Positions 8,057-17,663 are shown, numbered from the stretch's first letter. The stretch is DNA of 64,000 nt from Sphingobacterium faecale (GCF_016746095.1 NZ_JAERTY010000009.1:310001-374000); one strand, 5' to 3'. The notes: generated from the sequence alone by a model not told the origin. Made by a program: numbers and translations.

Positions 8057-9346
8057 TTAGAGACGACCGTCTACTATATTGCGGTCTAGTACAGATTTAC
8101 AATCAAAAACCACAGCTTTCTCCGCTAAAAGTGCCTGAATGTCTAACTGTAAAAAAGCGGTATGTGCAACAGCTAGAACCACCGCATCATACCCTCCCTG
8201 AGGTTTAGATAAAAGTTCAATCAAATATTCCCTCCTCACTTCCTCTGGATCCACCCAAGGATCATACAGAGCAGGGATTGCACCATATTCTTTAAGCTCT
8301 TCGTAAATATCCAATACTTTGGTATTTCGTATATCCGGGCAATTCTCCTTAAATGTAAGCCCTAAAATCAGCACCTTCGCGTCCTTAACCGCAATATCCT
8401 TTTGTGACATCAGCTTAACCACCTTAGAAGCGACAAATTCTGCCATACGGTTATTAACACGTCTTCCGGAAAGTATCACTTCGGGGTGATACCCCAACTG
8501 TGAAGATTTGTGAGCTAAATAATAGGGATCGACAGATATACAGTGCCCTCCCACCAAACCTGGCTTATATTTAAGAAAATTAAACTTTGTTGCAGCAGCA
8601 TTTAACACATCATGTGTATCAATTCCTATCCGGTCAAAGATCAGCGCCAGTTCATTAACAAATGAAATATTAACATCCCGCTGTGCGTTCTCTATAGCTT
8701 TGGCGGCTTCTGCTACTTTGATCGATGGTGCTTTATAGGTCCCTGCCTTGATTATTGTTCGATAGAGCGCATCGATTCGTTCAGCGGCATCTGGTGTAGA
8801 GCCAGAAGTTACTTTAACAATCTGCTCCAAGGTATTAATCTTATCTCCTGGGTTAATCCTTTCAGGCGAATAACCTACAAAAAAATCAACATTAAAACGT
8901 AGGTTGGACGTCTGCTCTAAAATAGGTACACATTCCTCCTCCGTACAGCCTGGGTAAACCGTAGATTCGTAGATAACGATATCTCCTCTGCACAATACCT
9001 GACCGATATCGCGCGAAGCATGCTGCAAAAAACTGAGGTCAGGGGCATTAAATTCGTCTATAGGTGTAGGTACCGTAACAATATAAACCTGAGCATGCGC
9101 GATGTCACCCAAGTCACAAGTGGCTCTATAGCCTCTACAGCTTGGCTGTTCAACAGCCAGTGCCAACATGTGCTGCAGTCTTACCTCCTCCACTTCTAGC
9201 GTACGATCTCTGCCTTGATTGAGTGCATCCACACGACTAGCAGAAATATCATATCCCAGTACCGGATAATAAGGAGCAAATGCCAATGCGAGAGGAAGAC
9301 CAACATACCCTTGGCCAATAATCGCTATTGTTTTTGGACACGACAT
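8057..9346 (-). CDS. nucleotide sugar dehydrogenase (UDP-sugar 6-dehydrogenase, WecC/TviB type)
   Basis: A 429-residue cytoplasmic enzyme that oxidises a UDP-sugar to the uronic acid in two NAD-dependent steps, making precursors for capsule or O-antigen-like glycans. Visible: N-terminal dinucleotide-binding motif GQGYVGLP (11-18), the central KAIENAQRDVNISFVNE helix (Lys216), the catalytic cysteine in GGHCISVDPYYL (Cys269), and the C-terminal domain LGLTFKENCPDIRNTK. The sequence looks closer to UDP-N-acetylhexosamine dehydrogenases (WecC, TviB, WbpA) than to UDP-glucose dehydrogenases, but I cannot separate ManNAc, GlcNAc and Glc as substrate. Five bases downstream of manC, so co-transcribed; both supply activated sugars. 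It ends the operon. Confidence 0.85.
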   Translation of the reverse strand: MSCPKTIAIIGQGYVGLPLALAFAPYYPVLGYDISASRVDALNQGRDRTLEVEEVRLQHMLALAVEQPSCRGYRATCDLGDIAHAQVYIVTVPTPIDEFNAPDLSFLQHASRDIGQVLCRGDIVIYESTVYPGCTEEECVPILEQTSNLRFNVDFFVGYSPERINPGDKINTLEQIVKVTSGSTPDAAERIDALYRTIIKAGTYKAPSIKVAEAAKAIENAQRDVNISFVNELALIFDRIGIDTHDVLNAAATKFNFLKYKPGLVGGHCISVDPYYLAHKSSQLGYHPEVILSGRRVNNRMAEFVASKVVKLMSQKDIAVKDAKVLILGLTFKENCPDIRNTKVLDIYEELKEYGAIPALYDPWVDPEEVRREYLIELLSKPQGGYDAVVLAVAHTAFLQLDIQALLAEKAVVFDCKSVLDRNIVDGRL

Positions 9347-9351
9347 CTAAA

Positions 9352-10341
9352 CTATAACAATGGTGACGCTCCGTGTTCCAACTCTTCGTACAAATGCTTG
9401 ACATCCTGAGAAGCCTGCTTATTGACGACAAGTAGAGCATCATCTGTATGAACCAATATGGTATCCTGTAATCCGACAAAGGCAACATACTTGTCTGTAC
9501 CGATTACCATATTGCCCGCTGGATCTACCGCGTGACCTTTCCCCTTTAAATAATCGTACAAAGAATCATACGAACCCATATCTGACCATACAAAAGGAGA
9601 AGGGATTACCTTAATACGTTCGCTACGTTCCATTACCGCGTAGTCTATGCTTTTAGAAGGAATCTTAACGGAGAGTTCTTCGGACAATATACCATGATGT
9701 GATGCTTCAAACACCTCCTTGGCGGCCCGGAACACCTTCGGCTCAAAACGAAATAACTCTTCCAAATAAATTGAAGCTTTAAAACAAAAGATCCCAGAGT
9801 TCCATAGGAAGTTTCCCCTTTTTAAAAACTCTCTAGCCGTCTCCAGATTAGGCTTCTCCCTAAAGGATAGCACATAATTGTCTTCGTATTCAATATAACC
9901 GTAACCTGTCTCCGGCCGATTAGGCTGTATACCAAATGTCACTAGATAATCCTGCTTTGCCATTTCAATGCCCTGCTTCATTACCGCTTCATACTGCGTT
10001 TGGTTTTCAATAAGGTGATCGGAAGGTGTCACGATCAATATATCTTCTGGAGCACAGGCGAAAGCGGCAAAAGCAATCGCTGCAGCGGTATTACGGGGTG
10101 TAGCTTCAACGATCGTCTGGCTTTTGTTCTCAGGCAAGTATGGTTTGGCAAGGTCTACGTTCTGTATACTACCGACCATAAGTGTACGGTCCACAATCCC
10201 TTGATTGCGGGATACGGTCAATTCAAACAGTGACTGTCCCTCGAATAGTGGAATATACTGTTTGGGCCGAGTCTTACGGGATAGTGGCCATAATCTAGAA
10301 CCAACGCCGCCAGATAATATAACGTTAATAATACTTGCCAT
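9352..10341 (-). CDS. manC: mannose-1-phosphate guanylyltransferase
   Basis: A 329-residue single-domain enzyme making GDP-mannose from mannose-1-phosphate and GTP. The N-terminal pyrophosphorylase signature is intact (ILSGGVGSRLWPLSRKTRPK, about 8-27), followed by the nucleotide-binding ATPRNTAAAIAFAA stretch, the EKPNLETA motif and FLWNSGIFCF. There is no C-terminal phosphomannose isomerase domain, so this is the short form rather than a bifunctional enzyme. Located between the exonuclease (24 bp upstream) and the UDP-sugar dehydrogenase, it probably feeds fucose- or mannose-containing surface glycans. No glycosyltransferases are in the window. Confidence 0.9.
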   Translation of the reverse strand: MASIINVILSGGVGSRLWPLSRKTRPKQYIPLFEGQSLFELTVSRNQGIVDRTLMVGSIQNVDLAKPYLPENKSQTIVEATPRNTAAAIAFAAFACAPEDILIVTPSDHLIENQTQYEAVMKQGIEMAKQDYLVTFGIQPNRPETGYGYIEYEDNYVLSFREKPNLETAREFLKRGNFLWNSGIFCFKASIYLEELFRFEPKVFRAAKEVFEASHHGILSEELSVKIPSKSIDYAVMERSERIKVIPSPFVWSDMGSYDSLYDYLKGKGHAVDPAGNMVIGTDKYVAFVGLQDTILVHTDDALLVVNKQASQDVKHLYEELEHGASPLL

Positions 10342-10365
10342 AATTAATACATGTAGCCTACTGGA

Positions 10366-10884
10366 TTATCGCAACAGCTCAGCAGGGATATAATCTTTTT
10401 TTAGATAAAGTAAAGCAGATGCCCGGGCATCTGATAGTGCATCGTGGTGTTCCAAAGGAATCCTCATTAAATCACAACAGATACTAAGCTTAGTTTTAAC
10501 AAATCCTTTCTCTCGGTATATGTTACTTGTACAAGCCCAGGTTTCAGGTAGTTTCAATAGTGTATAATCTAGGCCATAAAGTTTCATAGTGCGCTGCAAC
10601 ACAGCTCTATCAAAGGATTCGTTGTGTGCAACCATAAACTGCCCCAACAATAGAGGCTCTAACATCGGATACAGATCCCGGAACGTGGGCGCCCCCGCCG
10701 TGTCTTTTGGTTTTATACCATGTACACGCGTAGTTTGCCACATATATTTATTCTGCGGCGGCCGCACAAGACTATAAAATTCATTACTAATCTCCCCGCC
10801 AACAACATTGACAACCCCTACAGCACATACACTCGTGTAATCCGATGTCGCCAACTCAAAATCTATAGTTGTAAATGTATCCAT
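10366..10884 (-). CDS. DEDDh 3'-5' exonuclease, DNA polymerase III epsilon-like
   Basis: A 172-residue protein with the three exonuclease motifs of the DnaQ fold: Exo I TIDFE (about residues 6-10), Exo II VAHNESFDRAVL (about 86-97), and Exo III HHDALSDARA, which places it in the DEDDh class. It lacks a polymerase-binding extension and other domains, so it is more likely a stand-alone nuclease (repair, RNA or nucleotide turnover) than the replicative proofreading subunit. It has its own excellent promoter only 6 nt before the ATG and probably starts the transcript that continues through manC and the sugar dehydrogenase. This pairing is probably incidental to function. Confidence 0.85.
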   Translation of the reverse strand: MDTFTTIDFELATSDYTSVCAVGVVNVVGGEISNEFYSLVRPPQNKYMWQTTRVHGIKPKDTAGAPTFRDLYPMLEPLLLGQFMVAHNESFDRAVLQRTMKLYGLDYTLLKLPETWACTSNIYREKGFVKTKLSICCDLMRIPLEHHDALSDARASALLYLKKDYIPAELLR

Positions 10885-10890
10885 CTATGA

Positions 10891-10922
10891 CAAAAATAGA
10901 AAGTAATATGTTAAAATACAAA
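10891..10922 (-). promoter_or_regulatory. promoter of exonuclease-manC-dehydrogenase operon
   Basis: On the minus strand TTTG (10922-10919), 20 nt, TATTTTTG (10898-10891): a perfect match to the Bacteroidetes consensus. The box ends 6 nt before the ATG at 10884, so the mRNA should be leaderless or nearly so. Confidence 0.7.
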
Positions 10923-10924
10923 GA

Positions 10925-12205
10925 TCAATATCCATATTTTCCTTTCCATTTATCCCTCAAAGAAAGTCTTAACTTCTCTTCAGCCTGATTATTCCCCGGC
11001 TCATACAGTTTGCTTCCCTGTATCTGTTGAGGCATAAATTCCTGTTCTACAAAATTCCCAGGATAAGCGTGTGAATACTTATACGCAGTTCCATAATCCA
11101 GCTCTTTCATTAACTTAGTAGGTGCATTACGAAGATGTAGAGGAACAGATAAATCTCCCGTCTGTCGAACCAGAGCCTGTGCTTTATTTATAGCCTCATA
11201 TGATGCATTACTTTTCGCAGAAGAAGCAAGATAAGTAACCGTCTGTCCTAATATAATACGAGATTCAGGCCAGCCTATCACGTTTACGGCCTGAAAACAG
11301 CTATTTGCCAATAGTAATGCATTAGGGTTTGCATTTCCAATATCTTCCGAAGCCAATATTAACAATCGTCGTGCAATAAACGAAGGGTCTTCCCCTCCCT
11401 CAATCATACGGGCCAACCAATATACCGCAGCATTAGGATCCGATCCGCGGATAGATTTAATAAATGCAGATATAATATCATAATGCTGTTCTCCCGTTTT
11501 ATCGTAGCGGGCCATATTCTGCTGCACCTGTTTGAGCACAAAATCGTTAGTAATCGGTGTATTGTAAGGTACAGCAGCATCCACCACCAACTCAAACACA
11601 TTCAATAGCTTCCGTGCATCTCCTCCAGACAGACGCAGCAATGCCTCGTATTCTTTAATAACGATCGGATCATTTTTCAGGAATTCATCCTCCTTAATCG
11701 CCTTTTGGAGCAGCCCAATCAAATCATCTGCCTCCAAATTCTCCAGTACATAGACCTGACAACGACTCAATAATGCAGATATAACTTCAAACGAAGGGTT
11801 TTCGGTGGTAGCACCGATTAAAGTTACCAACCCCCGTTCCACAGCCCCCAATAGCGAATCCTGTTGACTCTTGGAAAATCGATGGATCTCATCAATAAAT
11901 AGAATAGGCTGCTCTTGGTTAAAATTCATCAGTTGCTCCGCCTTATCGATAACTTCCCGTACTTCTTTAACCCCAGATTTTATGGCACTAAGGCTGAAAA
12001 AAGGCCTATTCAGCTCTTTTGCTATCAGATTGGCCAAACTTGTCTTTCCAACCCCAGGAGGCCCCCAAAGAATCATCGAAGGGATATTCTGGCGTTGCAA
12101 TGCATGATAGAGTACCGCATTTTCTCCAATAATATGTTGTTGTCCTACATAATCCTGCAATTTACGAGGTCTAAGCCGTTCTGCCAGAGGTATTCGTGTT
12201 GCCAT
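10925..12205 (-). CDS. rarA: replication-associated recombination protein A, AAA+ ATPase
   Basis: A 426-residue AAA+ clamp-loader-like ATPase acting at stalled forks. Walker A is GPPGVGKT (48-55), Walker B ILFIDEIHRF (Asp105/Glu106), sensor region GATTENPSFEV, then the C-terminal tetramerisation part of the RarA/Mgs1/WRNIP1 family (GSDPNAAVYWLARMIEGGEDP). I chose ATG at 12205 rather than the more upstream 12229 because AAAGGAG lies 7-8 nt before it and the protein then starts MATRIPLAERLRPR, as usual for the family. A TAnnTTTG box (TACCTTTG, 12234-12227) lies 21 nt before this start. Confidence 0.93.
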   Translation of the reverse strand: MATRIPLAERLRPRKLQDYVGQQHIIGENAVLYHALQRQNIPSMILWGPPGVGKTSLANLIAKELNRPFFSLSAIKSGVKEVREVIDKAEQLMNFNQEQPILFIDEIHRFSKSQQDSLLGAVERGLVTLIGATTENPSFEVISALLSRCQVYVLENLEADDLIGLLQKAIKEDEFLKNDPIVIKEYEALLRLSGGDARKLLNVFELVVDAAVPYNTPITNDFVLKQVQQNMARYDKTGEQHYDIISAFIKSIRGSDPNAAVYWLARMIEGGEDPSFIARRLLILASEDIGNANPNALLLANSCFQAVNVIGWPESRIILGQTVTYLASSAKSNASYEAINKAQALVRQTGDLSVPLHLRNAPTKLMKELDYGTAYKYSHAYPGNFVEQEFMPQQIQGSKLYEPGNNQAEEKLRLSLRDKWKGKYGY

Positions 12206-12226
12206 AATCGCTCCTTTTTTGATCAA

Positions 12227-12234
12227 CAAAGGTA
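12227..12234 (-). promoter_or_regulatory. -7 box of rarA
   Basis: Minus-strand TACCTTTG, matching TAnnTTTG, 21 nt upstream of the chosen rarA start. No clear -33 TTTG is seen at the right distance. Confidence 0.4.
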
Positions 12235-12286
12235 CGCAATTTGTAGAAAGGCATAATCATTGCCTTACTTTGAAGATTTAAAATTA

Positions 12287-12317
12287 TTTTACAATCCAAA
12301 GAAATTAATTAGGTTTG
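12287..12317 (+). promoter_or_regulatory. promoter of secreted TPR gene
   Basis: TTTT (12287-12290), 19 nt, TAGGTTTG (12310-12317). The box ends 4 nt before the ATG at 12322, predicting a leaderless transcript. Confidence 0.55.
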
Positions 12318-12321
12318 AATA

Positions 12322-13428
12322 ATGACAAAAATACATAACGTTATAAGATTGACACTTCTTGCTGTATCCCTGTTAGGAGTTTCGATAGCGCCCCCTGTAT
12401 TCGCGCAACAAAAAACACTCGATCCTTCTGGCTATATACTCAAATACGATGTTAATTTCAATGGTATTGGACCTAGCGTATATGTACTTCCTCCACCTCG
12501 CACCAAAGAGGAAGAAATTAGAGATAATTACATGGAAATTGTAGGATTTCAAGATTCTATCCAACGGTCTTTACAGTATCTTAGACTTATAGAAGCTTGG
12601 AAAAACACTTCTAATAACGCTACCGTTCTACAATTACTCACACCTGTACCCAAAAGCACGGCAGAATGGAACAATCTGATCAATAGTTATACAGAACAAA
12701 AGAGCTTCACAATCATTACAGGCTTATTAAACGAGTATGCCAAGATGCGCATACTTAAAAAAGAAACAAGCCAAGCAGTTGGCATTCTTGAGTCGGCGCT
12801 CCAACAGGCCCAAGTTCTACAAAACCCCCATGACATTGGGGTCATACAATCCAACTTATCCGCTCTCTTAGTATACAATCAAAGCTATACTGACGCAGGA
12901 ATCTATGAAGAAGCATATTACAAGCAGGCCGTACTCAATAAAAGCATTGTAGACCAAGCCAGTTCATTGGTCAAAATAGCCCTAATACAGGCTTATGACA
13001 AGGACTATAAGTCTGCAGAAAACACTATCATTCGAAAAGCAGTACCTCTTTTCAATAAGGCCAAGTCTTACGAAGGTAAAACCATTGCATGGCTTATTCT
13101 AGCGGAAATTTATCAAATGCAAAATAAACATACCGAAGCCCAGTGGTTTCTTATCCAAGCCCGTGACCTCGCGATGGACAAAAACTTCACGAACGATCTC
13201 GCAGAGATCGAGTTTATGCTTGCCTCATCAAAGTATGTACAAAACAACCTAAGTATCTCTAAAAAAGAACTAACGACTGCTTTTGAACTTGCCAAGAAAG
13301 AAGACAACAAATATTTACAGCTTGCTATCGTAGAAAAATTAGGTCGCATCAGTCTGCAGGAAAACAAAATTGATGAAGCTGAAAAGAAACTGGAAGACTA
13401 CTGGAAGATCAGAAAAGAGTTGTTTTAG
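12322..13428 (+). CDS. secreted TPR-like protein
   Basis: A 368-residue exported protein. The signal peptide is clear (hydrophobic LTLLAVSLLGVSI, cleavage near VFAQQ). After a short Pro-rich linker (VYVLPPPRTKEEE), the rest is helical, with several tetratricopeptide-like repeats from about residue 85 to the end (for example ILKKETSQAVGILESALQQA, AWLILAEIYQMQNKHTEAQW). TPR arrays bind protein partners, so a periplasmic scaffold role is plausible, but no partner can be named. It is transcribed alone: divergent from rarA, and 126 bp before the protease gene, which has its own promoter. Confidence 0.7.
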   Translation: MTKIHNVIRLTLLAVSLLGVSIAPPVFAQQKTLDPSGYILKYDVNFNGIGPSVYVLPPPRTKEEEIRDNYMEIVGFQDSIQRSLQYLRLIEAWKNTSNNATVLQLLTPVPKSTAEWNNLINSYTEQKSFTIITGLLNEYAKMRILKKETSQAVGILESALQQAQVLQNPHDIGVIQSNLSALLVYNQSYTDAGIYEEAYYKQAVLNKSIVDQASSLVKIALIQAYDKDYKSAENTIIRKAVPLFNKAKSYEGKTIAWLILAEIYQMQNKHTEAQWFLIQARDLAMDKNFTNDLAEIEFMLASSKYVQNNLSISKKELTTAFELAKKEDNKYLQLAIVEKLGRISLQENKIDEAEKKLEDYWKIRKELF

Positions 13429-13480
13429 AAAAGTTACAAGCTTTTTACACAATTTGTGACTTAATTACAATGGCCAGATG

Positions 13481-13510
13481 TTTGCTTGTGTATTTTTTTA
13501 ACTACTTTTA
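13481..13510 (+). promoter_or_regulatory. promoter of Prc-type protease gene
   Basis: TTTG (13481-13484), 18 nt, TACTTTTA (13503-13510), a near match to TAnnTTTG, 45 nt before the ATG at 13555. Confidence 0.5.
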
Positions 13511-13554
13511 GGCTTCGCAAAACATTTTAACAATTTTGCGTTATTTTTTTTAAA

Positions 13555-15699
13555 ATGAACCTTAATAAAACAGTTTATATGTTTAGAAATTTAATAATTG
13601 GATTAGCATTGATTTCAGTTGTAGCCTGCGGCTCGAAGCCACGTGTACAACTCGAAGAAGGGGGGATCAAAATTAAACCGACCTTACAGCATGAAGTGAT
13701 CGCAAAAGAAGTAGTGGGCATATTAGAAAACTTCAGTTATAAAAAAGTCGGAGCCAGTGACTCGCTTTCCAATATCGTTTTCAACAACTTAATAAAAATG
13801 ATTGACCAGGGCAAAAACTATCTGCTCCAGTCCGATATTGATGACATCAACAAATACAAAAATACTATGAGCCAAGACATGAAAAAAGGTGATCTTTCGG
13901 CTCCATTTTATATTTTCAATATTTACTCCCAGCGCTATTTGGATGCGATGGAATACGCACTAACGCAAGTAGACGCCACCCACAACTTTGATAAAGATGA
14001 GAACTACACCAATAATCGGGAAAAGTTGAACTGGTTTAAATCCGAAGCAGAACTCCAAGATCAATGGCGCAAAAGGGTAAAGTTAGATCTTTTAAATCTT
14101 AAAATGACTACTGCTGATGGCAAAAATGAAGATGAAAAACATAAAGAGACGCTTCGCAAGAGATATAACAATTTGATTTCTCAAGCAAAGAAAACGAATG
14201 CCAATGATGCATTTCAGTTGATTATGTCTTCGTTTACAGATGCGATCGACCCTCATACCACCTATTACAATCCTTCATTTGCGCAAGCATTCAACGAAGG
14301 GATGTCCAATACTTTAGAAGGAATAGGAGCCCGTCTACAAATGGAAAACGAAATGGTCACTATCAAAGAGATCATTGCAGGAGGGCCGGCATTCAAAGAG
14401 AAAACATTAAAAATGGATGACCGCATCATTGCTGTGGCCCAAGGTAACGATGGCGAGTTTGAAGATATCGTCGGCTGGAGGCTAGATGCTGCAGTGGCAA
14501 AAATAAAAGGCTCAAAAGGCACAATCGTCCGTTTAAAAATCCTTCCCGCAGGACAGGATATTTCTGCGCAACCGACGATTGTCAAGTTAACTAGGGAAAA
14601 AATCGTACTTGAAGAAGAGTCTGCTAAAAAAAGTATTAAAACTGTAAAAGGAGATGATGGCAAGGACTACCGTATCGGGGTCATCAACCTACCAAAATTC
14701 TATATTGACTTCGAGGGATATCGTAAGGGCGATCCAAATTACAAAAGTACTACCCGTGATGTGCGCCTCATATTAGATTCACTACGCAAGGAAAATGTAG
14801 ATGCTGTAGTATTAGATTTACGCAACAACGGAGGAGGCTCGCTGCAGGAGGCGATCGAACTCACAGGGTTATTCATCGACAAAGGCCCTGTCGTACAGGT
14901 CCGTAGCACAAACAACCGCGTGGAGGTCGAACAAGACAAGGATGCAGGTGCTATATGGACAGGCCCTTTTGGTGTAATCATAAACCGCTTCTCTGCCTCT
15001 GCCTCTGAAATTTTTGCCGGAGCAATCCAAGACTACGGTCGCGGTATTATCCTAGGTTCCACCTCTTATGGAAAAGGAACCGTTCAATCCGCCGTACAAA
15101 TGTCTCGTTTTATCAGTCCAACAAATAAGCTGTTATTAAAAGCTGCTGGCGCTGACAAAGATGCCGATACACCAACAGGAGCCCCCGAATTTGGGCAGAT
15201 CAATGTTACAATCGGTAAGTTTTACCGCGTTACGGGAAGTAGTACACAACATAAAGGAGTTGATGCTGACATCACGTTCCCTACCCAATACGGTGCGGAA
15301 AAATTCGGAGAAAGCTCCGAACCTGCTGCTCTTCCCTGGGATCAGATCAAGGGCACCGCTTTCAGTAAACTTGCGGACCTAAAAGGTACAACACAAAAGC
15401 TTCAGGATATCCATCTAAAACGTATGGAAAAGTCTCCAGAGTATAAGTTCTTACTGGAAGATATTGAAGAGTTCAATAAATCTGACTCCATAGCGCAGAT
15501 CAGCCTAAATCAAGTAAAGCTGAAAAAAGAACGTGATCTGAATAAAACCAAAAACAGAGCACGTATCAACAAATTGTTAGAAATACACCATATGCCACTG
15601 TGGAAAGAAGGGCAGCCACAACCAAAAGTCGAATTCGATTTCATCTTAGATGAGAGTATGAAAGTCATGAAGGACTATGTGCAATTGGTGAAAAAGTAA
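13555..15699 (+). CDS. prc: C-terminal processing (tail-specific) protease, S41 family lipoprotein
   Basis: A 714-residue periplasmic serine protease that trims or degrades proteins from the C-terminus, as Prc/Tsp does. Order: lipoprotein signal (ISVVACGSK, lipid-attached Cys), an N-terminal helical domain, a PDZ domain (about 245-345, GIGARLQMENEMVTIKEI onward), the S41 catalytic core, and a helical C-terminal domain of the Prc type. The catalytic dyad is visible: Ser in SASASEIF (480-484; spacing favours Ser482) and Lys507 in YGKGTVQ, 25 residues later as in Prc. Start ATG 13555; Met9 at 13579 directly before the signal peptide is an alternative. Monocistronic, with a hairpin terminator after it. 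Confidence 0.9.
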   Translation: MNLNKTVYMFRNLIIGLALISVVACGSKPRVQLEEGGIKIKPTLQHEVIAKEVVGILENFSYKKVGASDSLSNIVFNNLIKMIDQGKNYLLQSDIDDINKYKNTMSQDMKKGDLSAPFYIFNIYSQRYLDAMEYALTQVDATHNFDKDENYTNNREKLNWFKSEAELQDQWRKRVKLDLLNLKMTTADGKNEDEKHKETLRKRYNNLISQAKKTNANDAFQLIMSSFTDAIDPHTTYYNPSFAQAFNEGMSNTLEGIGARLQMENEMVTIKEIIAGGPAFKEKTLKMDDRIIAVAQGNDGEFEDIVGWRLDAAVAKIKGSKGTIVRLKILPAGQDISAQPTIVKLTREKIVLEEESAKKSIKTVKGDDGKDYRIGVINLPKFYIDFEGYRKGDPNYKSTTRDVRLILDSLRKENVDAVVLDLRNNGGGSLQEAIELTGLFIDKGPVVQVRSTNNRVEVEQDKDAGAIWTGPFGVIINRFSASASEIFAGAIQDYGRGIILGSTSYGKGTVQSAVQMSRFISPTNKLLLKAAGADKDADTPTGAPEFGQINVTIGKFYRVTGSSTQHKGVDADITFPTQYGAEKFGESSEPAALPWDQIKGTAFSKLADLKGTTQKLQDIHLKRMEKSPEYKFLLEDIEEFNKSDSIAQISLNQVKLKKERDLNKTKNRARINKLLEIHHMPLWKEGQPQPKVEFDFILDESMKVMKDYVQLVKK

Positions 15700-15720
15700 A
15701 TTTAAATTTCATTGGTAATA

Positions 15721-15755
15721 AAAAGGGCGTTTTTCTAAAAACGCCCTTTTTTATT
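15721..15755 (+). terminator. intrinsic terminator of prc
   Basis: Hairpin GGGCGTTTTT-CTA-AAAACGCCC flanked by A4 and a long T run, 22 nt after the stop codon. Confidence 0.85.
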
Positions 15756-15837
15756 TTTTTTCCACAGTACAACATTATATAATTGAATCCGAGACAATCT
15801 CGAATCAACTAAATATTGCAACATCTACAATTATATA

Positions 15838-15868
15838 TTTTATTTCTTAAAAAAAAACAATACTTTTG
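15838..15868 (+). promoter_or_regulatory. promoter of the PGKPH/T9SS operon
   Basis: TTTT (15838-15841), 19 nt, TACTTTTG (15861-15868). The predicted leader to the ATG at 15973 is about 100 nt. Confidence 0.55.
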
Positions 15869-15972
15869 ATCAAGAAGTAAAATTCTGAAAAGGAAAACAA
15901 AGAGTGTTTCCTACACCTATTTGAAGAACGATTTTTATTATTAACCACTCCGTTTATTTTTTGAAGAGCGCT

Positions 15973-17637
15973 ATGCAAAGAATGCTCATATGGAATAACT
16001 GCATGATTATATTTGTCCTGCTTTTTTGCGGGGCACACGAAGTGTATGGGCAAACCAGAACGTATCTGACTGGACAAAAGACTGGGAATGTCATACAAGC
16101 GGGCAGTTTAATTACTTTAGGCACAGGAACGGCAGGAATTAGCTCTCCTATGGAAAAATATAGTGTTGACTGTTTACTTGGAGCTTTAACAACTAGTACC
16201 TTTAGATATTATTATGGATCGGAAGCTATACTAACAGGAGAAACAACTCATTTTGCAAAAATAACAGCAGCTCGCTCTCTAGGACTATTAGGAGCTCTAG
16301 GTTCTGGTGCAGATACATATATTCAATTTAGAAATACAGGAAATTCCATAATAACAGCTGGCACACCTACTTATTTTAAATTAAAAGAAGCTCCAGTCAG
16401 TACTGGAATCAACTTGGAAGTCGGGAAATTGTTAGGTATAACCTCCCTAGTAAGCATTAGTGGTGCTGGATACAAAAATGCTACGAATTATAAAGTTCAA
16501 ACAGGTTCTCCCCCTCTAGCCTGTTTAGGATGGTCTTACAATGGAAACGAAAACAATGGAATCCTTGTAAGTAACACTAAAACTAGATTATTAATCGATC
16601 CTTTAGGAGAGTGGTACGCAGCTGTGATCCCCGACGAAAATTATAATTCGGTTCGTTTGTCTGTAACTTATCCTAATTTTGATTTAGAAGTTTTAAGTGC
16701 CTTATCAGAGATTAATGTAAATGTCTATAATGCTTTTACAGAATCGTCTGGATCTACTTGTAGCACATCAGCTCGCTATACTTCTCCTGGAGAAGCTACC
16801 GGTATTAGTTTAAATACAGGAGTTTTAGGCTTAAGATTAGACTCATTAATTGCTAATCCCCACCATGCAATACAAGACAACAATTCCTATGCCTCTTATT
16901 CGTCGGGGATAAGCTTAAGTATTGCGAACACTGTTGCCCAAACGATATATTTTGACCACACAGCATCTGCAAATGATGGTGTTAGGATTAAACTAGGCTT
17001 TTCTAAGGGTTTGATCGACCTAGGTCTTGCAAAACTTAACAGTATAAACTTTAAAGCCTATAACATGGAATCAGAAACTCCTACATGGGAAGGAAACCTA
17101 TTTAATCTCTCTGAATTGTTAGGCTTAAACCTTTTAAACCTTATCAACATAGGTCAAGATGGTAGAGGTATGCTAGATATGGTTTTCAAGCCTGGTGTAG
17201 CATTCGATCGAATTAAAGTAGAATTTAATGCTGGTCTTTTAGGACTAGGCGTCTTAGGCGATGCTCTACGAGTGTACAATATTTCCTTAGTCCCCGTTGC
17301 ACCAGAACTACTAAAAGCCGGTCAGCCTGATAGCAAAACAGTTTGTGAAAGAGATGAAGCAAAATTTTCAGTAATCGCTACCCAAACAGGAGACAGACCA
17401 CTAACCTACCAGTGGCAATATTTAGAAGGAGAGACTTGGACTGATATCTCTGGAGCGGATTTACCAGAATTAACGTTGTCTAACGTACCATTAAGCGCTG
17501 ATGGAAGAAGATATAGAGCAGCAATTACCGGAGGAAATCAAAGTTGTCCGCAAACAATATACTCGGCCGACGCAGTGCTCAATGTAACTCTTAAACCAGG
17601 CAAACCCCATGTGACAATAACAGATATAATTAATTAA
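15973..17637 (+). CDS. secreted Ig-like protein with PGKPH C-terminal motif
   Basis: A 554-residue exported protein of no family I recognise. ATG at 15973 is chosen over the in-frame TTG at 15961; Met at 15982 is also possible. The signal peptide ends near HEVYGQ. Two similar beta-rich domains follow (about 25-265 and 265-440), each with an N-G/S-rich strand pair and a closing strand (VRLSVTYPNFDLEVL; IKVEFNAGLLGLGVL), suggesting a duplicated jelly-roll or lectin-like fold. Next is an Ig-like domain (about 445-540, with LTYQWQYLEGETW and two Cys). The protein ends PGKPHVTITDIIN, a tail shared with the next gene. No T9SS type A or B domain. First gene of a three-gene operon; likely a cell-surface component. 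Confidence 0.6.
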   Translation: MQRMLIWNNCMIIFVLLFCGAHEVYGQTRTYLTGQKTGNVIQAGSLITLGTGTAGISSPMEKYSVDCLLGALTTSTFRYYYGSEAILTGETTHFAKITAARSLGLLGALGSGADTYIQFRNTGNSIITAGTPTYFKLKEAPVSTGINLEVGKLLGITSLVSISGAGYKNATNYKVQTGSPPLACLGWSYNGNENNGILVSNTKTRLLIDPLGEWYAAVIPDENYNSVRLSVTYPNFDLEVLSALSEINVNVYNAFTESSGSTCSTSARYTSPGEATGISLNTGVLGLRLDSLIANPHHAIQDNNSYASYSSGISLSIANTVAQTIYFDHTASANDGVRIKLGFSKGLIDLGLAKLNSINFKAYNMESETPTWEGNLFNLSELLGLNLLNLINIGQDGRGMLDMVFKPGVAFDRIKVEFNAGLLGLGVLGDALRVYNISLVPVAPELLKAGQPDSKTVCERDEAKFSVIATQTGDRPLTYQWQYLEGETWTDISGADLPELTLSNVPLSADGRRYRAAITGGNQSCPQTIYSADAVLNVTLKPGKPHVTITDIIN

Positions 17638-17663
17638 AAAATATAAAATTCAAAATTAACCCT

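Noticed and set aside
13019..13367. Open frames on the opposite strand of the TPR, protease, nuo and exb genes
   Set aside because: They lie antisense to well-supported genes, have no family motifs and show composition expected of codon shadows.
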